Shown here in pieces: positions 57,466 to 64,000 of a stretch of DNA of 64,000 nucleotides. The notes below the pieces were generated by a model that saw only the letters and a program-made list of their open reading frames with translations, had not been told where the DNA came from and did not search any database. The position numbers and the translations under genes are program-made. Position 1 is the stretch's first letter. Every line of letters starts with the position of its first letter. The stretch lies in contig CP141130.1 of NCBI GenBank assembly GCA_035236585.1, positions 80,361,944-80,425,943 of the forward strand, in the 5' to 3' direction. The DNA comes from Warburgia ugandensis. Its lineage: Eukaryota > Streptophyta > Magnoliopsida > Canellales > Canellaceae.

Positions 57466-57878
57466 CGCTAAAACCATAGAAAAAAATGAGAAAATTGTCC
57501 GAATCCCAAAAGCCCCGGCTCAAATTAGTAACCCTTGGCATAATCTCAGCTGTGGTGTATGGTTGAAGGCTCACCACCGAACCAGGATCTCATGATCAAA
57601 CATCAGATCTTCATCAAGTGTCTGTGAGACATTACTTTTGTTCACGTCAGACATGATCTGGTAGCTGACTTACCACACACTACCTTCCAGCGTATATGCC
57701 CTTCACCCAACTAGGAAGTTAGCTTGAATCTAGAGACAGATGCAGGCAACCAGTACTGTCAGGATCCAACCTGATGATCAATTTCTCAGCCCCATCCTCA
57801 GATATGTATATTTAATCAAAAGTTTTCAACATTTAGACAATTAAGAGGTGCCCACTAGGTTTTGGTCCCATGCCAAAC

Positions 57879-58124
57879 TGTGAAGCCCTGGGCCGATGAG
57901 GGCGAGCCAAGAGAAGGCTGACAGACTTCTAAGTTGAGGTGAGGGACAGAGAGTTAGTCTCACATTGCTTGGGAAGAGGAAATTAGGCTGTTTATAAGAG
58001 TTCAGGGAACTCTAATGGTCACAATGCGTTTTCCTTAGGAAATTAGGGAAAAACAAAACCGTGAGGGATGTATATGAACCCGAAGCGGACAATATTGTGA
58101 CTGTTAGAAAGCCGGGGTGTTACA
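57879..58124 (+). mobile_element. Solo TRIM-like LTR
   Basis: 246 bp from TGTGAAGCCC to CCGGGGTGTTACA, flanked by the 5-bp duplication CAAAC (57874-57878 and 58125-58129). Inside are agagttagtctcacattgct and a TATA-like tttataagag, the same promoter block found in the units at 61853-63037. Its last 13 bases are identical to the 3' end of the chromovirus LTR read on its coding strand. Confidence 0.88.
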
Positions 58125-58500
58125 CAAACAGATGTACCTCTTTAACATCTAAGCCCAACCAACATCCAACATCTTATTTGAGTCTTAACTGAGGCAGGTT
58201 GGATCAAAGCATATCAAACAGCCCAAATCATCCAACAAAGACCAGGTTTTAGATCAACAGATTCAACACCATCCCCTTAGCAAACATTAGGCCCAAAAAA
58301 TGATATTAAGAAAAATGAAACAGTCATTTTCTTTTGGCTTTATCATTCTCAACTGTATAGAATTCACAATAACAACAAAAGGGGCTGTTTTGGAATTTAA
58401 GTGGTAACAATATGCCTATTTTTGTGTGGTTGGGTGGTGATAAGAAAAGCTGGTGGAATGGACATTACGAGGTTCATATTTGGCCAATGGACACTCTCTA

Positions 58501-58570
58501 GATAAGGATAGAATCTAGAGGAAACCTTTCTATTGGATGCCTCTTTTCCTACTTTGTATTCCAATTCTCA
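58501..58570 (+). promoter_or_regulatory. PSBY: Possible light-responsive promoter elements of PSBY
   Basis: An I-box GATAAG at 58501-58506 and a CCAAT motif at 58561-58565 lie about 170 and 110 bases upstream of the PSBY start. I-boxes are common in nuclear photosynthesis genes. No clear TATA box is seen. Assignment is by motif and position only. Confidence 0.45.
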
Positions 58571-58672
58571 ACACAAAAACTTCTCCAAATCTGATCTAAT
58601 CCAGTTCTCTTCATCCTTGCAAGCTACTTGAGAAGAAATACTACACCCAAACTCCTTAAGCTGCTGCACTCA

Positions 58673-59269
58673 ATGGCAACCATGACCATGGCCATGCTCA
58701 ATGCCAAGTGCTTGAGCCCAAACTCGCTCAATCATGTCAATCCCTCCAAGCAGGCCATTAAACCAATCTCTCTTCTCTTACTTCAAAACCTTCCAAAGGG
58801 CCTCGCCAGCCCAAAATCCACCATCAAGTCGAACCCACCACCTCTACTCAAAACTGCCATCGCCGGTGCTATCTTCTCCTCGTTGAGCTGTTGCCACTCC
58901 GCCTTGGCAGCTCAACAGATTGCCGAACTAGCTGCCGAAGGGGACAACCGTGGACTTGCACTCCTCCTGCCCATAATTCCAGCCCTTCTATGGGTCCTCT
59001 ACAACATCCTTCAACCAGCTCTTAACCAGCTTAACCGCATGACGGAAACTAAAGGTGTGATCATCGGACTGGGTCTCGGAGGATTGGCAGCTTCGAGCTT
59101 CATTTCAACTCCTGGTGCTTCAGCCGGAGAAATTGCTATGGTTGCCGAGGCCGTGAATGACAACCGGGGTACGCTTCTTTTGTTCGTCATCGCTCCGGCC
59201 ATTCTTTGGGTCCTTTACAACATCCTCCAACCAGCTTTGAATCAGCTAAACAGGATGAGATCTGAGTAA
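58673..59269 (+). CDS. PSBY: Photosystem II core complex proteins PsbY, chloroplastic
   Basis: Single-exon gene, 198 residues from the ATG at 58673 (MATMTMAMLNAKC). The open frame extends upstream only through non-ATG codons. Order: chloroplast transit peptide (about 1-55); a first hydrophobic signal-like segment ending in the thylakoid-type site HSALA|AQ (about residue 79); first PsbY peptide (about 80-123, GDNRGLALLLPIIPALLWVL); a second hydrophobic signal (about 128-147) ending GASA|GE (about 151); second PsbY peptide (152-198). The two mature peptides share WVLYNILQPALNQLNRM, one transmembrane helix each. PsbY is a small polyprotein cut into two thylakoid peptides near cytochrome b559 of photosystem II. 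Length is close to Arabidopsis PsbY (189). Nothing looks damaged. Confidence 0.97.
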   Translation: MATMTMAMLNAKCLSPNSLNHVNPSKQAIKPISLLLLQNLPKGLASPKSTIKSNPPPLLKTAIAGAIFSSLSCCHSALAAQQIAELAAEGDNRGLALLLPIIPALLWVLYNILQPALNQLNRMTETKGVIIGLGLGGLAASSFISTPGASAGEIAMVAEAVNDNRGTLLLFVIAPAILWVLYNILQPALNQLNRMRSE

Positions 59270-59404
59270 TACTTGTTAAATGATGTTTAAATGTTGATAC
59301 AAGTCTCTTCGACTGTATGAAGTTTCGGTGTTTGAAGTAGAAATATCTCTTCAGATGATTGTTGAGTGGGTTGGTATTTCCAGGATTTATGTATATCATA
59401 AACT

Positions 59405-59488
59405 CCCGTGAGATAAGGGCCAAACACAAGAATCTATAGTACACAGTCTTATTTTGTATTTATAAAAAATATTGTTTTCACTTCTAGC
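59405..59488 (-). mobile_element. Au SINE fragment downstream of PSBY
   Basis: gggccaaacacaagaatctatagtacacagtcttattttg... matches the middle of the Au body in minus orientation; both ends are lost. It lies about 135 bases after the PSBY stop, so it may fall in the 3' UTR. Confidence 0.6.
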
Positions 59489-61852
59489 CCAAGTTAATGT
59501 ATATATGGTTCTTTTATTCTTCGTGGTACTGTTGCCATCTGATCTTTGGATGAAAATCTCGTGGACACGTTCAAGTTTCCTTTTGAAGCAAATGAGGATT
59601 ATGAGATGGTTAATTACAAGTATTAATATCTCATATCTAGTCGATGGCAGGATAATAGCTATAATATCCACTAGTTTTAAATTCTAAGAAATATTTAATT
59701 TTGTAAAATTATGAAAAATTAGAAATTTTAAAAAATTAAGAAAATTTGAAGATAAAATCTCGAGTTGAAACCTCAATAATTGTAGCGTGCTCGAGAAATG
59801 AAATACAACGCCTATAAGAATGCTAAAATTGGAGACCGAAGGAAAAATAATTAATTATTTTAATTTTTATATTTAATTAAAATTAATAGGAGGGGTAAAA
59901 TCATAAATTTGCAGGTAGGGTCACAAAAAAGTCATTGAAACTAAGAGTTGACTAGCATCTATGAGATAAGGTGATGATTACCATAGATGCTGGTAATCAT
60001 TTCAAAATAAAAAAAATAAAATAAAATAGATTTGAAAGAGGTGGGGTTTTAAATGCATTTTCCCCATCTCGTTTCCCATAATTAGTCCCCCGGTTTTGTG
60101 TGCCATCCGCGACCGTAACAATCGGGAAATGACGCAGCTTACCCTTAGTGCAAGCGGCCATGGACTTCTCTCCCCTCTGACCAACTAGACCGAGGTAGGC
60201 ACTGTCCCCTCTTTCCCCCTCTCTCTTCCGGCATTATTTTGAAGTTAGTCATTCTTTTGCCGTTTTCCGATAAGTTTTAGGTGTCACTATTCTTTTTGAA
60301 ATAAGTTGATGAAACGGTACCAGATGATGATCTGAACCGTTTATCTTGTGCATGATGACACAAAGAAAAAACTCGTGAATTTTCATGGTGATCAGACGAC
60401 TATGGACGCTAAATAACTTAGAAAACATTAATAGGGATATTTTTTAAAATGTGGTAAAAATCATGTAAAAATATGAGAAAATGCCAAAATCTGTGAATGA
60501 GGAGCTTAAAAGTGGATTGTACATGAAAAACTAAACAAAACGACGCAAAAATGGCCAGATTTGGGCACCTGGGGATCACCGGCAGCGACTGGAGTCCAAT
60601 TGTCGTCTTTGATGATAGCCGACTAGCCCGGGTGTCATTCCCAGTGAAGGCAACTAGGGAGTCGGCACGCGCAGCAGGAGCGGCACAATGCACAACAACA
60701 TGCGGGACGACACGCTAGTGGCACGTGCGACACAATTTAATTTATTATTATTATTTTTAGCTGTTCATTTACAAAAAATATGATTTTTTTGAGTTACAGA
60801 GGTCCAAATGACGATCCGAAAGAGGCGTTGCAATCATCTCAACAGTGCATAGATTTGAACACCTTTTAAACGGTTAAATCACTAAATACCATTAGATAAC
60901 CTAAATCAAGCGAATCAATGGATGATTAGGCCTTAGATATTGATTATATGCATCAAATATAAGATGATTTATGGGATTAGTAAGGTAGATTGCACATGAT
61001 TATCAAGAAAAGTAATCTTGATCATTGATCTAATCAAGAGTCTTGGGGTTGGCTGATCAAAGAGCGATTTGACTGTCAAATCAAGGTATAATTATAGTGA
61101 CATGTTTAAATTACAAAATAAACACTGAAATTAGAGAAATCATAATAAGAATAGTTAGAATTGATGTTCAAATGTCAAATATGAATGTTATAGAGAGATC
61201 CAACAGTCGGATAGTCTCCAAATTTCACAAGATGTTAGGGACTAACCATTCATTGATTAAGGGGAATAAACTACGTGAATCATGACTTAGATTGATGCTC
61301 AAAGGCTACAAATAATTGTCTAGAGGTTAGAAAAACCTACATCTAGTACATGATTGACCTAATAGAGGGTAATCAGACGATCTGGGTCGTTGATCCAGGA
61401 TTAATGGCTAGATCAATGAAGTTATCACTTGAATTTGTTTACTTTAAGATGTGAGAACGTCAAGTGATAAATAACTTGTGATATGATAGCTACATCAGAG
61501 TGCACGACGTGACATTATTTATGTGCCTGATTGGAGTATTGTGTTTTATCGCGGTAGGTGATTTCATTTGAAATTTCTTCGTGCTTTTAGTGATTATGAC
61601 TCGTTCTCTAAAGTTCTTGTGGCATATGTTTTTGCATCTTATCATGTTTACATAAATATGTTCCTACTTCTTGTTAGTAACATGGCATTTGATTTTGCGA
61701 ATAACCATGTTTTATATGTGATGGATTGTATTTATCATGAACTTTGATCATACTTATTGAGGTTATTTTAGAAAGTTTTTTCATTGTTTATGACACATGT
61801 TGTTGATTTATAATGGGTGTTTCTACCCTGTGGGTACTATGCTAAGAGGGTT

Positions 61853-62459
61853 GTCGTAACAGACTGGGTTTCCAACAGTGTGATATTGTTCGCTTGACAG
61901 CACGGCTTTAAAACGCATCACACCAGTTAGAGATTCCCGATCTCTTATAACCAGCCCAGATCCCTCTCCCTAAGTGATGTAGAACTAACTCTCAATCCCT
62001 CATGCTTCGTCCCTCAACTTATCTTGGGCTACCTCAACCTATCTTGGGGCATTCCCCTCAAGGCATCTTGGCGACTACAACGGTTCACCTTTTCTCCTTT
62101 AGGGACACGCGTCCATGTGTGTTTCCACACGAGCGCCCACGTGCGGTTAACCCTCCCCACCACGAGGGGAACTAACTCTGATACCATCTGTAACAGACTG
62201 GGTTACCAACAGTGTGATATTGTCCGCTTTGGGATTAGCCCGCATGGCTTTAAAATGCGTCACACTTGTTAGAGATTCCTGATCTCTTATAACTAGCCCA
62301 GATCCCTCTCCCCAAGCGATATGGGATTAACTCTCAGTACCTGCCGCTTCTTCCCTCAACCTATCTTGGGCTACCTCAACCTATCTTGGGGCATCCCCCT
62401 CAAGGCATCTTGGGGGTTAGCCACCCACCATCGAGTCGGGGTTAGGCTCTAATACCATT
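61853..62459 (-). mobile_element. TRIM-like LTR units A and B (minus strand)
   Basis: Two LTR-like units in tandem (about 61853-62110 and 62189-62445). Each contains the reverse complement of agttagtcc-cacat and ggctggttataagag and the doubled phrase cctatcttgggctacctcaa. Each has next to it a primer-site-like sequence, ctctgataccat (62177-62188) and gctctaatacca (62446-62457), complementary to initiator Met tRNA. No coding sequence. The pattern is LTR-leader-LTR as in terminal-repeat retrotransposons in miniature. Confidence 0.75.
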
Positions 62460-63037
62460 GTAACACGCGGGGACGGGGTGTCCCCGAAGGGGGAGCGGTG
62501 AACTGTTGCTGTCGCCAAGATGCCTTGAGAGGGACACCCCAAGATAGGTTGAGAGACATAGGCAAGAGGTATCGAGAGTTAGTCCCACATCGCTAGGGGA
62601 AGAGTTGTGGATTGTTGATAAGAGTCAGGGGTGACTCTACCAGTAACGATGCTTTTACTTGGGCAATTGGGTAAGAACAAAGCTGTGACCACTGGCGGTG
62701 TATGGGCCCCGTCAGTGGAAAGCGCACAATATTGTTACTGGGTAGGCCTCCTAGCTGTTACAATGGTATCAACACGTGTCCCTAAAGGGAGAAAAGTGAA
62801 CTGTTGTAGTTGCCAAGATGCCTTGAGGGGGATGCCCTAAGATAGGTTGAGGTAGCCCAAGATAGGCTGAGAGACGAAGCGGGAGGTACTGAGAGTTAGT
62901 CCTGCATTGTTTGGGGAGAGGGATTTGGGCTGGTTATAAGAGATCGAGAATCTTTAACAGGTGTAACGCGTTTTAAAGCTGTGCGGGCTAAGCTCAAAGT
63001 GGACAATATCACACTGTTGGAAACCCGATCTATTACA
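62459..63037 (+). mobile_element. TRIM-like LTR units C and D (plus strand)
   Basis: Unit C (62459-62762) runs from TGTAACACGCGGGG to CTAGCTGTTACA. It is followed directly by a primer-site-like atggtatcaacac and leader, then unit D, which ends gatctattaca at 63037. Both carry gagagttagtcc and a TATA-like ttataagag or ttgataagag. Units C/D face units A/B head to head. Confidence 0.75.
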
Positions 63038-64000
63038 ATTGTAGGGTTGGCCCCCGCCCTCTGACTTTGTGATGATGATGATTAGACATTGCTCTTAAGT
63101 AGTACAGGGCCAAGTACGTAGGTGGTGGTATTATGGGTAATTCCCCCCTACCGGTCCGTTCCTCCCCATGGGGATGGAGAAAGTCTCCCGTTTATGTGTT
63201 GATGGGGACCAATAGCAGTTTAGATCCTGTTGTGGTTGCCAGTGCAATATAGTAACCTATACTATTATTCTGTATGCTCATGTGGGCTTATATGTGGGGT
63301 GAACTGGGGTAAGGTAGGCCTAGGCCGCGAGTGACTTTAGGAGCTAATGCGGGCTGCGCAGGAGGAACCTAGGGTTGGTATGAGTACTCATCATCGGCGA
63401 TTGAGCATCGTGAGATGCTCTTGGGGTTTGTTTTTAGTACAGTGTCCTATTTATCATGACTTGCATGTATATTCTTTTGTGAACATGGACTCGTATTGTT
63501 TTGATGGTCACACATCCATACTTTGATCATACTTTGCATGTTATCATGATTTGACTTGATATCTATTCGATCTAATTTATGATTTTCATATGTTATTTCA
63601 TTATGGGCGTCCAATTATTTGACGTGCCTTGTACATGTTTATTTTATGATATTCACCATGATATTGATACTTTACATCACGTGATTTTATTAAGCTTTAA
63701 TTGAATGCGATCATGTACACAAGCATAGCTTGCTTGTGCCTCAGATTTGGAGATCGATAGCCCGAAAGGAAAGCGGGTGGAGTAGCATTAATTTGGGCGA
63801 GGACCTGAGGACCATTTACCTTTTTGTATTCAGAGATAGATTAGTATACGTCTCTTAGACTTGTATTAGACTTTTGGGACTTTACTTGGATGTTTGTATA
63901 TTTTGATATATTGGACCTATACCATTGTATAGTGTGCATATACATTCACGTGGATGATGTGGTGATCGTAGATGAAACTTGGGGCTTTTGGACTTATATC

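Larger units (their letters stand above)
59700..64000 (+). mobile_element. Diverged LTR related to the chromovirus LTRs, running off the window
   Basis: Shares with the LTRs at 1328/8998 (read on their coding strand) the block agaggtccaaat-acgatccgaaagaggcgtt (60798-60830), a GC-enriched stretch before it (60590-60730), the ggtaggtgatt landmark (61555), and near the end catgatattgatactttaca and tacacaagcatagcttg (63655-63735), which also match the old solo LTR at 14210-14280. Without the nested cluster 61853-63037 about 3.1 kb remain, the size of one LTR. Left border approximate. No coding domains. Confidence 0.7.

Noticed and set aside
62024..62840. ORFs of 82 and 69 residues
   Set aside because: They are frames within TRIM-like LTR units that repeat in the window without conserving the reading frame.

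Overview
This is a nuclear genomic window from a flowering plant. The evidence is intron-rich genes with plant-type splice sites, nuclear genes for two chloroplast membrane proteins, a plant MA3-domain translation factor, several Au-type tRNA-derived SINEs, and Ty3/Gypsy, RTE-type LINE, hAT and TRIM-like elements. I cannot name the lineage from sequence alone. About 15 kb at the left edge and 4 kb at the right edge are almost entirely transposon.

Layout. 1-651 is a unique-looking repeat unit carrying an Au SINE; two more copies of its 3' part lie at 14.8-15.8 kb. Between them sits an old solo LTR (652-14795, 5-bp duplication CACAT), itself split by a full-length but broken Ty3/Gypsy chromovirus on the minus strand (1328-11976, two LTRs of about 3 kb, duplication TTTCC). 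15.8-18.7 kb is non-coding. An MRF-type gene (four MA3 domains, three coding exons, plus strand) occupies about 18.77-23.7 kb, with several tiny uORFs in its leader. 25.4-29.2 kb holds two 5'-truncated RTE-like LINEs on the minus strand.

From 52875 down to 31808 runs ALB4 (ALBINO3-like, YidC/Oxa1 family) on the minus strand. I could assemble eleven coding exons in frame into a 552-residue protein; the last exon is separated from the rest by a 3.5-kb intron. Its introns hold three Au SINEs and a 4,487-bp non-autonomous hAT element whose two subterminal regions are arrays of about 41-bp hairpin units (core TAGGACGGTT...AACCGTCCTA). A 519-bp deletion relative lies just upstream of ALB4. PSBY, an intronless gene for the twin PsbY photosystem II peptides, is at 58673-59269 (plus). 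The right edge (about 59.7 kb to the end) is another LTR related to the chromovirus LTRs, interrupted by a head-to-head inverted cluster of TRIM-like LTR units (61853-63037).

Together, ALB4 and PSBY both act in the thylakoid membrane, but they are neighbours only by position; nothing suggests co-regulation. The most unusual structure is the hAT element with symmetric subterminal hairpin arrays; other points of interest are the stop-to-start chain of in-frame mini-uORFs before the MRF start codon and the inverted TRIM cluster.
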